DNA from: Sphingomonas sp.
Lineage (GTDB): Bacteria > Pseudomonadota > Alphaproteobacteria > Sphingomonadales > Sphingomonadaceae
Length of the DNA: 64,000 bases
Direction: 5' to 3'
NCBI RefSeq assembly: GCF_003248515.1
Contig: NZ_QFOB01000016.1
Span: 3,676 to 67,675 of the forward strand
How positions within the stretch are numbered: position 1 is the stretch's first letter; each line of letters starts with the position of its first letter. The notes under the pieces were generated by a model that searched no databases, was not told the DNA's origin, and saw only the letters and a list, made by a program, of their open reading frames with translations. A program made the translations under genes and the position numbers. Positions 25,647 through 33,373 of the stretch are shown here, in pieces.

Positions 25647-26629
25647 TCGATCTCCTCGTCTTCGGCGTCGAGGTCGAGCGCGATCGGTGACGCGCGGGTG
25701 ATCCGCGCCATGTGACCCGTATGGGCGGCAGTCCGGCTTGCGAACCTATCGGCTTCCGAGCGTAGCCAGCTGCGGAACATGCGAAGCCGCGGCGACTCCG
25801 AAACCTTGCTGTAGATCATGCAATAGGGGTTCGGGTCTGCCAGCACGATCGGATAGACCGGCTGGAGACTGCCGTTCTCGATATCGTCGAGCACCAACGG
25901 CAGGCGCGCGATCGCGAAGCCGAGCCCGGTCTGCGCTGCCTGGTAGACGAGCGTCGAGCTGGCGAAATTCGTCGTCGTGAACGCCGGCACCGGCTCGCCG
26001 TCGGCGACCGCGTCGAACCAATGCTCCCAATCGCGTGGCCGCAGGTCCGAGCTCAGCAACGTTTCCTTCGCGAGCCGCAGCGGGATGCGCGGTTCGGGCA
26101 GTGCTTCGATGCGATCCGACCGGCCGACGACCAGCAGCTCGTTGTCCATCAGCTTTTCCGAGACGAGCTCGATCCGGTCGCGTTCGTTGACGACGATCGC
26201 CATGTCGACATCGGTCAGGTCGAAGGCGTCGTTGGGATGCGGCGCCAGCGAGAGCTTGACCTCAAGACCGGGGTGGCTCTCGTAGAAGCGCGGCAGCCGG
26301 GGGACGAGCCAGCGCAGCGCAAAGGTCATCGAACAGGCGATGTTGAGCTGACGCTCGCGGCGGTCGTTGAGCAGGCGCTGGGTCGCCAGATCCAGGCGGG
26401 TGAAGGCGTCGGTGAGCGCTTTGACATATTCGGCGCTCCGCTCGGTGAGCTGAAGCTTCGCCTGGCTTCGATCGAACAAATGCATGCCGAGGTAGGATTC
26501 GAGCAGCCGGATCTGTCGGCTGATCGCGCCGGGCGTGACGTTGAGCTCTTCCGCGGCGCGCGAGAAATTCACGTAACGACCGGCGGCTTCGAGCGCGCGA
26601 AGCGCGGTCAGCGGTGGCAAACGAGCCAT
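25568..26629 (-). CDS. LysR-type transcriptional regulator (GcvA-like)
   Basis: A 353-residue LysR regulator. The N-terminal winged helix is clear (LTALRALEAAGRYVNFSRAAEELNVTPGAISRQIRLLESYLG), with the effector-binding domain after it (LNIACSMTFALRWLVPRLPRF, FASSTLVYQAAQTGLGFAIARLPLV). The N-terminus PPLTALRAFEAAGRH-like is typical of the GcvA/AmpR subfamily. The C-terminus has an unusual acidic tail of about 35 residues encoded opposite the SMP-30 gene. It is divergent from the MFS permease and intradiol dioxygenase and is the only dedicated regulator in the catabolic island, so it likely controls those and perhaps further operons. Confidence 0.9.
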   Translation of the reverse strand: MARLPPLTALRALEAAGRYVNFSRAAEELNVTPGAISRQIRLLESYLGMHLFDRSQAKLQLTERSAEYVKALTDAFTRLDLATQRLLNDRRERQLNIACSMTFALRWLVPRLPRFYESHPGLEVKLSLAPHPNDAFDLTDVDMAIVVNERDRIELVSEKLMDNELLVVGRSDRIEALPEPRIPLRLAKETLLSSDLRPRDWEHWFDAVADGEPVPAFTTTNFASSTLVYQAAQTGLGFAIARLPLVLDDIENGSLQPVYPIVLADPNPYCMIYSKVSESPRLRMFRSWLRSEADRFASRTAAHTGHMARITRASPIALDLDAEDEEIDQAPTQRDSAMPDPQPESARMQPAIG

Positions 26630-26825
26630 GCGAACTTATCCTCTCCTGTTTTGACCTATGGTATCAGACATCAGGCCGCTCGTCACGCCAAGGCTCATGA
26701 ATTTACCGCTGCTGGATGGTTGGACGCCGACCAAAACTCAATGCACTGGCCTCATTCTCGTGCCGCTACCCGCCTGCCTGTGCTAGCGTGCGGCAAGGCG
26801 CCCTAGAGCGTGTTCAGGAGTGGAT
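26630..26825. promoter_or_regulatory. Divergent promoter region between LysR and MFS genes
   Basis: This 196-base gap is lower in GC than the flanking genes and must hold both promoters and the LysR operator. AGGAG at 26816-26820 precedes the MFS ATG by five bases. I see candidate T-N11-A LysR-type boxes around 26650-26670 (within a CCTATGGTATCAGACAT stretch) but cannot choose one. Confidence 0.45.
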
Positions 26826-28067
26826 ATGGAACGGCGCGAATTGACCAAGCCCGCAATCGCTGCCCTGATCGGGGTGTGGATCGGCTTTCTGATCGGACCC
26901 AACGCGGTCATCTCGTCGACCAACGGCCTGTTCATGGTCCCGGTGAGCACCGCGCTGGACGTCAATCGGGGCTCCGTCTCCGCGATTTATGGCATCAGTT
27001 TATGGATCACCGCCGCGACCGTCCCCTTCGTCGGACGCGGCATGGATCGGTGGGGCGTGCGCGCGATCATCCTTCCCGGATGCGCGCTCTTCGGCCTCGG
27101 CTTCCTGCTGCTGAGCTTCGCCACGACCTTCTGGCAGTTCGCGGCGGTCCATTGCCTCCTCGCGCTAGCCGTCGCCGGGCACGGATCGATGGGCTACGTG
27201 AAAGTGCTTGCCGGCTGGTTCGACAAACATCGCGGGCTCTTGATGAGCATCTCGGTTGCCTTGGGCGCCGGGTTCGGCGCGATGGTCGCCACCAACGTCG
27301 TTCATTATTCGATCGATGCCAATGGCTGGCGGCGCACCTATCAGGGGATGTCCGCGATCATTCTGCTGATCGGCCTCCCGCTGATCTTTCTCCTGGTCCG
27401 CGAAGCGCCGTCCGTACGCGTCCGCGACCGCGAGGACCGTCCGGTCGGCGAGCCGGAGGGCGTGCCCGGCATCAGCCTGCGCGAAGCGGCGCGACAGTCC
27501 GCCTTCTGGAAGATCGGCATCGCCGTGCTGGCCACGTCGATGACCGTGATCGGGACCGTCACCCATGCCGTCCCGATGTTGACGGGACACGGCATTCCCG
27601 GCCCGCTCGCCGCCTCCATCGTCTCGACGATCTTCCTCGGGACCGTCACCGGGCAGCTCACCTCGGGCCTGCTGGTCGATCGCTTCAATCATCCGCGCAT
27701 TCTCGCGCCCTATTTTGCGGCGGCGCTGATCGGTGTTTTGCTGTTCTACTCGACCTCAAACCCGGTGCTACTCTTCGTCGCGGCGCCGATGATGGGCTTG
27801 GGCCTCGGCGGCGAGATCGCCCAATATGGCTATCTCTGCTCACGCTATTTCGGGCTGCGCTCGTTCGGCTCGATCGCCACCGTCGTCCAGGCGGTCAGCG
27901 CGGTCGGGATCGGGCTCGGTCAGCTGGGGCTGGGATACATCTTCGACCGCACCCACAGCTACGCACTCGGCGCGATCATCTGCGCGGTCGCGATGACGAT
28001 CGCCGTCGTCTCGATCAGCCTACTCGGCGAGTATCGGTACACCGTGGCGAGGCGACCGGTTCGATAA
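26826..28067 (+). CDS. MFS transporter, monocarboxylate/OFA-like
   Basis: A 413-residue major facilitator with twelve hydrophobic segments. The N-terminus runs through IGFLIGPNAVISSTNGLFMVPV and 'GISLWITAATVPFVGRGMDRWGVR' (loop 2-3 motif). The GWFDKHRGLLMSISVALGAGFGA segment is typical of the oxalate/formate and monocarboxylate branch. It likely imports an organic acid, perhaps the pathway substrate. The ATG with AGGAG five bases ahead is preferred to a GTG six bases upstream. It is co-directional with the intradiol dioxygenase (70-base gap). Confidence 0.88.
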   Translation: MERRELTKPAIAALIGVWIGFLIGPNAVISSTNGLFMVPVSTALDVNRGSVSAIYGISLWITAATVPFVGRGMDRWGVRAIILPGCALFGLGFLLLSFATTFWQFAAVHCLLALAVAGHGSMGYVKVLAGWFDKHRGLLMSISVALGAGFGAMVATNVVHYSIDANGWRRTYQGMSAIILLIGLPLIFLLVREAPSVRVRDREDRPVGEPEGVPGISLREAARQSAFWKIGIAVLATSMTVIGTVTHAVPMLTGHGIPGPLAASIVSTIFLGTVTGQLTSGLLVDRFNHPRILAPYFAAALIGVLLFYSTSNPVLLFVAAPMMGLGLGGEIAQYGYLCSRYFGLRSFGSIATVVQAVSAVGIGLGQLGLGYIFDRTHSYALGAIICAVAMTIAVVSISLLGEYRYTVARRPVR

Positions 28068-28137
28068 TCACCAGCCGAGAAACGAGATTGAGCGCGATCG
28101 AGGGACGCGCTCGGCACAAGGAAAAGGACGGATTGAG

Positions 28138-28935
28138 ATGGAAGAGCTGACGCGGCGCACGGCCATGATGGCGATCGGGGGAGCCGCCGGTCTCGCATCG
28201 CTTGCGACCGGAGCCCCGGTCACGGCCGCGACCCGGAAGGGCGGCGCAGCGCTCACGCCGACGACCGTCGATGGGCCCTATTATTTCGACGAAAAGCTCG
28301 TTCGGCAAAACATCACCGAAGGAAAGCTCGGAATCCCGCTCGATGTCGGCCTTCGGATCGTCGATGTCTCAGGTAGACCCGTTCCGCAGGCACGCGTCGA
28401 CGTTTGGCACGCCGATGCGCAAGGGAATTATTCCGAATACACCGTCACCGGCGACCACATCGAGACGCCGCCCGATGGTGCCCATTTCTTGCGCGGAACG
28501 CAGATTACCGACCAAGACGGTAGCGTACAATTTTTCACGATCTATCCCGGCTGGTATCAGCCGCGGACACCGCATATCCACTTCAAGATCTTCATAGGTA
28601 CGCGGTGCATCCTCACTGCGCAGATGTATTTCCCAGATGCGCTCAGTGAATATATTTACCAGAACATCCCAACCTATCAGCGCCGCGAGCTGCGCGACAC
28701 GCTGAACGTGACCGACCCACATAAGGCGAAGGTCGGCGACAGCACGGTTGGTTCGATCAGCGAAGCGGGGGGCGGCTATCGGGCTACGCTCGAACTCACG
28801 GTGGACCGCTCCGCCGACGTGCCGTTGCGCATGCCGCCGGAGGGGCACAAGCCGCCCTACCCGCCGACTTTGCCGATCCTTTACGGCGAGGCGCGGGCCA
28901 AGGCTGTGGTCCCGCCGGTGCGGGTACGCGCCTGA
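28138..28935 (+). CDS. Exported intradiol dioxygenase-like protein
   Basis: A 265-residue intradiol-type dioxygenase with a twin-arginine-like leader (LTRRTAMMAIGGAAGLASLATGAP), so probably folded before export or an anchored relative. The iron-site elements of protocatechuate/catechol intradiol enzymes are visible: Tyr in DGPYYF, Tyr in IYPGWYQP and the two His in PHIHFKI. 'RIVDVSGRPVPQARVDVWHADAQGNYS' is the family's beta-sandwich signature. It would cleave a catechol between the hydroxyls, but exported family members are poorly characterised. Last gene of the catabolic island. Confidence 0.85.
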   Translation: MEELTRRTAMMAIGGAAGLASLATGAPVTAATRKGGAALTPTTVDGPYYFDEKLVRQNITEGKLGIPLDVGLRIVDVSGRPVPQARVDVWHADAQGNYSEYTVTGDHIETPPDGAHFLRGTQITDQDGSVQFFTIYPGWYQPRTPHIHFKIFIGTRCILTAQMYFPDALSEYIYQNIPTYQRRELRDTLNVTDPHKAKVGDSTVGSISEAGGGYRATLELTVDRSADVPLRMPPEGHKPPYPPTLPILYGEARAKAVVPPVRVRA

Positions 28936-29013
28936 TCGCAACGAACGAAGCTCAATACACGAACCAAAAATTCACGTGCGTTGAAATCGTCGAAATTCGA
29001 GGAGGAAGTGTTC

Positions 29014-29043
29014 ATGCCAACCACAGTGGTATCGGCGGCCTGA
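29014..29043 (+). other. Nine-codon ORF with strong ribosome-binding site at the island/backbone junction
   Basis: ATG with a nearly perfect GAGGAGG at 28999-29005, eight bases upstream, encodes only nine residues (MPTTVVSAA) before TGA. It lies in the 140-base gap between the last catabolic gene and the transfer-region regulator. It is either a leader peptide or the stump of a gene cut when the two regions were joined; nothing else supports one over the other. Confidence 0.35.
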
Positions 29044-29075
29044 TCGCAAGCGCGGGCTGAAGCAAGGACGTACGC

Positions 29076-29360
29076 GTGACGACAAGCGTAGAGTTGCGGT
29101 CTCGTTTCGGTCGCCGAGTCTGTATCATTCTTGAACACGCCAATTTGAAATCAACTGACCTGGCCGCCCGCACCGGGATGCCGGTGGCACGGATCGAGCG
29201 CATCCTGTCGGGACGACTAGCTCGCCTCACGCTCCGAGACATGACCCTCATCGCCGCCAGTCTCGGTATGACTACCGACCTTCTGCTTGCTCCCGGCGAC
29301 CCGACGATCCCGGTCGTACCGCTCGAGATAATTGAAGAGAGTGGACCGGGCGACGCCTAA
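29076..29360 (+). CDS. Small XRE/lambda-repressor-like HTH protein
   Basis: A 94-residue protein with GTG start after AAGGA. Residues about 20-66 form an XRE-type helix-turn-helix (LKSTDLAARTGMPVARIERILSG, then LTLRDMTLIAASLGMTTDLLL). It probably binds a nearby operator and helps control the transfer operon. Its last 144 bases overlap the end of the convergent recombinase-like gene, an unusual arrangement for two intact reading frames. Confidence 0.65.
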   Translation: MTTSVELRSRFGRRVCIILEHANLKSTDLAARTGMPVARIERILSGRLARLTLRDMTLIAASLGMTTDLLLAPGDPTIPVVPLEIIEESGPGDA

Positions 29361-29846
29361 CTCCTGCGCGACGTCGGTCGCGGTCGCGCCGGGTCGAGCG
29401 AGCTTTGCCCGGATCGCCGGAAGCTGTCCGGGTTCGAGCAGCCGCTTCCGGCCCTGCGGGGCCGTATCAGCTGGATGAGTCTTGATCCCATGTACGTGCC
29501 GGTAATGACCGTCCAGCGCGTCGAGGAGGGCATGCAATCGGTCATCGCCGGCTGGCTCAATGACGATGCCTGCCGCGATAACCTCGAAGCCGATCCCGTC
29601 GCGCAGCAGCTTCGTGAGCGTGCGGACCAAGGTCGTCGTCGACACCGCAATGCAGGAGAGATCGTACACCTTGATCCGATCGCCGCGTGCGAGCCTGACC
29701 CCATGTCGAGCCAGGAGCTCGCCGAGCTTGCCGAAACTCGACCGCCCCGCGATCACGACCTGATCGTTCGCGTGGAGCGCCGCCTTTTGCTCCTCGATCG
29801 ATGCCGAACCCTGGCATTCGGCGAGAAAAGCGATCGTCGTGGTCAA
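29217..29846 (-). CDS. Divergent serine-recombinase-like protein with C-terminal HTH
   Basis: A 209-residue protein laid out like a small resolvase/invertase. It has an N-terminal strand (TTTIAFLAE), 'SIEEQKAALHA', a helix region ending LVRTLTKLLRDGIGFEVIAAGIVIEP, and a C-terminal HTH_7-like domain (GATATDVAQELGVARSTLFNYLERY). Aligned to resolvases, the catalytic Ser of the 'RVST' motif falls on Cys (AECQGS), and the conserved 'DRLGRS' arginines are missing (YDLSCIAVS). It may therefore be a regulator rather than an active recombinase. The start is a TTG after AAGGCGG; longer upstream frame lacks resolvase similarity. It overlaps the XRE gene by 144 bases. Confidence 0.6.
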   Translation of the reverse strand: MTTTIAFLAECQGSASIEEQKAALHANDQVVIAGRSSFGKLGELLARHGVRLARGDRIKVYDLSCIAVSTTTLVRTLTKLLRDGIGFEVIAAGIVIEPAGDDRLHALLDALDGHYRHVHGIKTHPADTAPQGRKRLLEPGQLPAIRAKLARPGATATDVAQELGVARSTLFNYLERYDRDRRVAGSKQKVGSHTETGGDEGHVSEREAS

Positions 29847-30034
29847 TCTGCCGCCTTCATCGATCCTGCTCCGCCTTGAAGATGGCCGCGAGCGATGCCG
29901 AGCCGCCCGTCCGCACCCTAAGATCGACTCGCCGGGGCGGCAACCGCCGGAGCATGAATTCGCCTGACCCGGTGTCGGAACCGTCTGCAACCACAGCGAA
30001 ACCCGCCGCGGAAAGACGGTTGCAATGCCCGTCA

Positions 30035-30065
30035 CTATCGTCCAATAGTTTAATTGGACTGTAAG
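30035..30065 (+). promoter_or_regulatory. Palindromic operator/promoter upstream of the transfer operon
   Basis: In the 234-base gap before the transfer operon, an AT-rich stretch contains the perfect dyad TCCAATAGTTTAATTGGA (30041-30058) flanked by TATCG on the left and CTGTAAG on the right. A closely related sequence stands at 48125-48154 before the nuclease/ssb operon, sharing TATCGT, ATA, TAAT and TTGGACTGT in the same order. This suggests one regulator acting on both. The first gene starts 16 bases after this block. Confidence 0.5.
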
Positions 30066-30080
30066 CGTGTAGAGGCGATC

Positions 30081-30872
30081 GTGCTCCCAGCCGTGCTGAC
30101 CGCAAAGGCAATTCAACTGTGCGCTGCCGCATCGGCAGTCGCTGCCGGTCCGCTGCCTGCACCTTATGCGATCGCAGTTCGCACCGGACCGACGCTGGTC
30201 CGCCAGCCGGCGACCGCAGCGGATGCCGAAGCCACCGTCCGCGACCTGATCTCGCTCGGTGCGGACTTCACCGCCGGCCCGCTGGAGGTGAACGGTCGTG
30301 ATTTCTCCACCTATGGCATCACGCCAACGAGCGTTTTCGACCCCTGCCTCCTCGCGCATCCTGCCGACAGGGCTTCGCCCGAAACGACCGGCGTAGCCAC
30401 GATCTCGGGCGTGACCGCGCTCCTGCGCCAGGCGTTCGCGGCACGCATCACCGACACCATCCGGCCGATGAACGCCACTTACGGCGCTCGTTACAGCTGG
30501 CACAAATACGGCCAAGCCATCGACTTCGTACCCGCTGCGGGCGTGGGCGCGATAGACCGAGCGCAAATTCGGTCGCTCATGGCTCTTCATGGCATCCGTC
30601 TGGTCGAGCTGCTCGGACCCGGTGACCGTGGGCATTCGAACCACTGGCACCTCGCCTTCGCGCGCCCGGGGCAGATGATCGACCAGACACGGCCGATCGA
30701 AGAAGCCGAAGACTGGGTCCTCACCGTAGCCGACGCGGCGCCGGCGCCCGCGGTTGGAGACGTCCAGGCCGAGCGAGTTCCGATCCTAGCCCAGCAAGCG
30801 GCTCCCGCCCCGGCGCCGTGGGATGTGTTCGCGACCGCCGATTGGCGAGCCGCTCATGGAGGTGGATCATGA
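30081..30872 (+). CDS. Degenerate VirB1-like domain fused to an M15-type peptidase
   Basis: A 263-residue protein starting at GTG with GAGG five bases ahead. Residues 1-100 line up with the transfer-type lytic transglycosylase encoded two genes downstream (for example RDLISLGADFTAGPLEVN and FDPC against its RRYLAVGYTVDVGLAQIN and FEPC), but the catalytic Glu segment is missing. Residues about 110-200 carry an M15 D-Ala-D-Ala peptidase-like zinc site: SWHKYGQAID (His141, Asp148) and HSNHWHLAF (His188, His190). A Pro/Ala-rich tail follows. It probably opens peptidoglycan for assembly of the secretion channel by cutting peptide stems. It overlaps the next gene by 4 bases. Confidence 0.65.
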   Translation: MLPAVLTAKAIQLCAAASAVAAGPLPAPYAIAVRTGPTLVRQPATAADAEATVRDLISLGADFTAGPLEVNGRDFSTYGITPTSVFDPCLLAHPADRASPETTGVATISGVTALLRQAFAARITDTIRPMNATYGARYSWHKYGQAIDFVPAAGVGAIDRAQIRSLMALHGIRLVELLGPGDRGHSNHWHLAFARPGQMIDQTRPIEEAEDWVLTVADAAPAPAVGDVQAERVPILAQQAAPAPAPWDVFATADWRAAHGGGS

Positions 30873-31222
30873 TCGTGCGCGCGCTTAATCGCTTTGCCGC
30901 CACTGCGGCCGGCTTCCCCTATCCCGTGGCGGCGCTGATCGCGGTCGCGACCCCGCAGCCGGCCTTGGCCTCCGACTGGGGCTGCCAGGTCATCCTGTGC
31001 CTCGCCACACCGGGCTCGCCGACGACCTATGCCGAGTGCGTGCCGCCGATCACGAGGCTCTGGAACGTGCTCGCGCTGGGAGGATCGTTTCCCACCTGCA
31101 CCGGGGTCGGCATCCGCACTCGCGAGACCCGGCACGGCTATGCCCTGACCGTCACGCAGGCCGACGGTTCCACGTCGCGCTATGCCCTCGACACGCGCAC
31201 CCGAACGGTGACGCCGCAGTGA
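30869..31222 (+). CDS. TrbM/KikA/MpfK-like conjugation protein
   Basis: A 117-residue exported protein. After a signal peptide (ALNRFAATAAGFPYPVAALIAVATPQPALAS) comes a Cys-containing domain (WGCQVILCLATPGSPTTYAECVPPITRL...FPTC) that matches the TrbM/KikA/MpfK pattern, a periplasmic accessory of conjugative systems. The ATG is fixed by the ATGA overlap with the upstream gene, with AGGTGG before it. It overlaps virB1 by 4 bases. Confidence 0.7.
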   Translation: MIVRALNRFAATAAGFPYPVAALIAVATPQPALASDWGCQVILCLATPGSPTTYAECVPPITRLWNVLALGGSFPTCTGVGIRTRETRHGYALTVTQADGSTSRYALDTRTRTVTPQ

Positions 31223-31815
31223 TCTACGACGTGCCCGCGATCGCCGCGCTGGCGCGGTCATGCGCTCCCGAGATCGCGACGGAGGCGGTGGTGCCGCTCG
31301 TGCTGACCGAGAGCGGCGGCGATGCGCTGCAAATCAACGTCAACCGGGGTCCGCGCGTACGCGCAACTTCCGTCGCGGGGGGCGCGGCGATCGTGCGCCG
31401 CTATCTGGCCGTGGGTTACACCGTCGACGTCGGGCTCGCGCAGATCAATTCCGTCAACTTCGCTCGGCTCGGCGTGACGATCGAACAGGTGTTCGAGCCG
31501 TGCATGAATCTGCGGCTGGCATCGCGCGTCCTGCAGCAAGGCTACGGGATGGCGAGCCGCTACTATACCGGGCTGGACGCGATTTCCGCAACCTATTCGC
31601 TCTATAATACCGGCACGCTGACCAAGGGGCTTCGCAACGGCTATGTCGGCCGTGTCTGGACCGCGGCCAGCAATCTCGGGTCGGTGCCGGTCCCGGCGCC
31701 CGCGCCCATGATGACGGTGCCGACGACGTCGCCGGCGCGCGGCGGTCGCACGGCCGACGACACCTCGTGGGTCGTCGGCCAGGTGGCGGCCGACATGGTC
31801 GAGGTGTTCAAGTGA
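31219..31815 (+). CDS. virB1: VirB1-like lytic transglycosylase
   Basis: A 198-residue soluble-type lytic transglycosylase domain. The catalytic Glu is Glu31 in LVLTESGGDALQINVN; the family motifs DVGLAQINSVNF and 'ATYSLYNTG' follow. The GTG start is in the overlap with the TrbM-like gene. No clear signal peptide is visible at this start, so export may be through the T4SS context or an upstream start was missed. It cuts glycan strands to let the channel pass the cell wall. Confidence 0.85.
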   Translation: MIYDVPAIAALARSCAPEIATEAVVPLVLTESGGDALQINVNRGPRVRATSVAGGAAIVRRYLAVGYTVDVGLAQINSVNFARLGVTIEQVFEPCMNLRLASRVLQQGYGMASRYYTGLDAISATYSLYNTGTLTKGLRNGYVGRVWTAASNLGSVPVPAPAPMMTVPTTSPARGGRTADDTSWVVGQVAADMVEVFK

Positions 31816-33026
31816 GCGCTGCCAACAGTATCGCGCGTCAAAGCCGTGACGCCGAGCAGGCGGGTTCGCCGGCTGCCTTCGAGCTGCCACCCGAGCTCGC
31901 GGCGCGCTACGACGTACGGGTCGTCGATGGAGCCGACGGCGCGCAGCGGCTCGGCCTGTTCCGACCGGGCGACCGCACGACCCCGTCGATCGAGATCGTC
32001 AACGACCGGATCACCGCGCGCAGCGAAGATCCCGAGACGGTATCGGCGTTGGTCAAGATCGCGCAGGCGAACGGGTGGGATCGCATCACGGTCGACGGCT
32101 CGGTCGAATTCCGCAAGGCGGTCTGGACCGCGGCAACCCGCGAGGGGCTGTCGGTGAGCGGTTACGACGCGAGCTTCGCCGAGCTGGAAGATCGGGCGAA
32201 GGCGCGGAGCGCGGCGCCGACGCAAGCGTCGCCGTCCCGCGAAGACGCGGAGCGAAACGCCGACACCGCTTCCGCCGCCCTGTCGGACGACGACCGGCGC
32301 CTTCTGCTGACGCTCAGCCGGCACACTGAGGATCGGAAAGGCCTGTACGAGGCGATGCGCCCCGAGACGGATGCGTTCCAGCGCGAGGTCCAATACGAGC
32401 GGATCGACGCCAATCGCGCGGCGCTCGCCGATGCGCTCGAGCGGGCGTTGGAAAGCCCTACGCTCGGTCAGGCGTTTGCGCGCTCGGGCTACGAACCGGA
32501 GACGCTGCGGCAGTCGGGCAACGCCGGCGAGTGGGACGGCAAGATCGCCGACGCGATCTACCTCGTCCGATCGGGCCTGCACCGCGACACACTCGCCGAT
32601 CGCGACGAGAATGTCGCGGCCCTCGCCGACGCGATCGATGGCGAGCGCGAGGATCGCGCTGTCGCGGTCGAGACGGACGGCCCCCGTCTGCGGTCCGAAG
32701 AACCTCGGCTGGCGCGCGAGCGCGAGGAACGGAGTTCGGCGGGACACCGCGACAGCGAGGAGCTGGCCGAACTCTTTCTTCACGGCGCCGCCGAACGGTT
32801 GGCGGCCGATCCGCGGCTCGCGACCGCCATGCGCGCCCAGCACGCGATGGACGAACATATCGGCGAAGTTTTCCGCGGCGACGAGATCGGCGGCGCGAGC
32901 GCGTCGCTCGAAAGCCGGCAGCTGATCGCCGACGCGCTCCGGCGTGGCCTCGACGTCACCGTCCGCGACCCCACGCCGGTGCGCCAGATCGAGCCGATCC
33001 AGGTGCATGCGGAACTCGAAAGGTAA
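31812..33026 (+). CDS. LPD7-domain protein within the transfer operon
   Basis: A 404-residue soluble protein. Residues about 33-122 match the large polyvalent-protein-associated domain 7 (LPD7): a 'RLGLFRPGDRT' strand, IVNDRITARSEDPETVSALVKIAQANGWDRITVDG, and FRKAVWTAATREGLSVSGY. The rest is charged and helical without a recognisable domain. LPD7 is usually found as a tail of relaxases or multi-domain DNA-transfer proteins; here it is free-standing between virB1 and virB2. The GTG overlaps the virB1 stop. It may be a DNA-processing factor or a protein moved with the DNA. Confidence 0.7.
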   Translation: MSAANSIARQSRDAEQAGSPAAFELPPELAARYDVRVVDGADGAQRLGLFRPGDRTTPSIEIVNDRITARSEDPETVSALVKIAQANGWDRITVDGSVEFRKAVWTAATREGLSVSGYDASFAELEDRAKARSAAPTQASPSREDAERNADTASAALSDDDRRLLLTLSRHTEDRKGLYEAMRPETDAFQREVQYERIDANRAALADALERALESPTLGQAFARSGYEPETLRQSGNAGEWDGKIADAIYLVRSGLHRDTLADRDENVAALADAIDGEREDRAVAVETDGPRLRSEEPRLAREREERSSAGHRDSEELAELFLHGAAERLAADPRLATAMRAQHAMDEHIGEVFRGDEIGGASASLESRQLIADALRRGLDVTVRDPTPVRQIEPIQVHAELER

Positions 33027-33046
33027 GCCCAATGATGGAGACCCCC

Positions 33047-33373
33047 ATGAAGAGGACGACGACTTTAGGCCGGGTGATGTCGGATCGCCGGGCGCGCCAG
33101 CTGGTCGGCGTCGCCGGCGCGGTAGCGCTGATCGCGCTCGCCCAGCCCGCATTCGCTCAGAGCAGCGGCACCGCGATCGAAGGCGGCCTCAACACGATCA
33201 AGCAATGGATGGTCACGATCGCGTCGGTGGTGGGCGTGATCGCCGTCATGGCGGTCGGGTATGCCAAGCTCACCGGACGCATGGACTGGGGCCGTGCCGT
33301 CACCGTGCTGATCGGCATCGGCATCATCTTCTCGGCGACGACGATCGTCGGCTGGATGAGTGCTGGTGGCTGA
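33047..33373 (+). CDS. virB2: VirB2/TrbC major pilin
   Basis: A 108-residue prepilin: long signal peptide with cleavage near QPAFAQ, then two hydrophobic segments (WMVTIASVVGVIAVMAVGYA and VTVLIGIGIIFSATTIVGWM) separated by a short polar loop (KLTGRMDWG), the VirB2/TrbC pattern. GGAG six bases before the ATG at 33047 supports this start; an in-frame ATG at 33032 with AAAGG upstream is the alternative. It overlaps virB3 by 14 bases. Confidence 0.87.
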   Translation: MKRTTTLGRVMSDRRARQLVGVAGAVALIALAQPAFAQSSGTAIEGGLNTIKQWMVTIASVVGVIAVMAVGYAKLTGRMDWGRAVTVLIGIGIIFSATTIVGWMSAGG

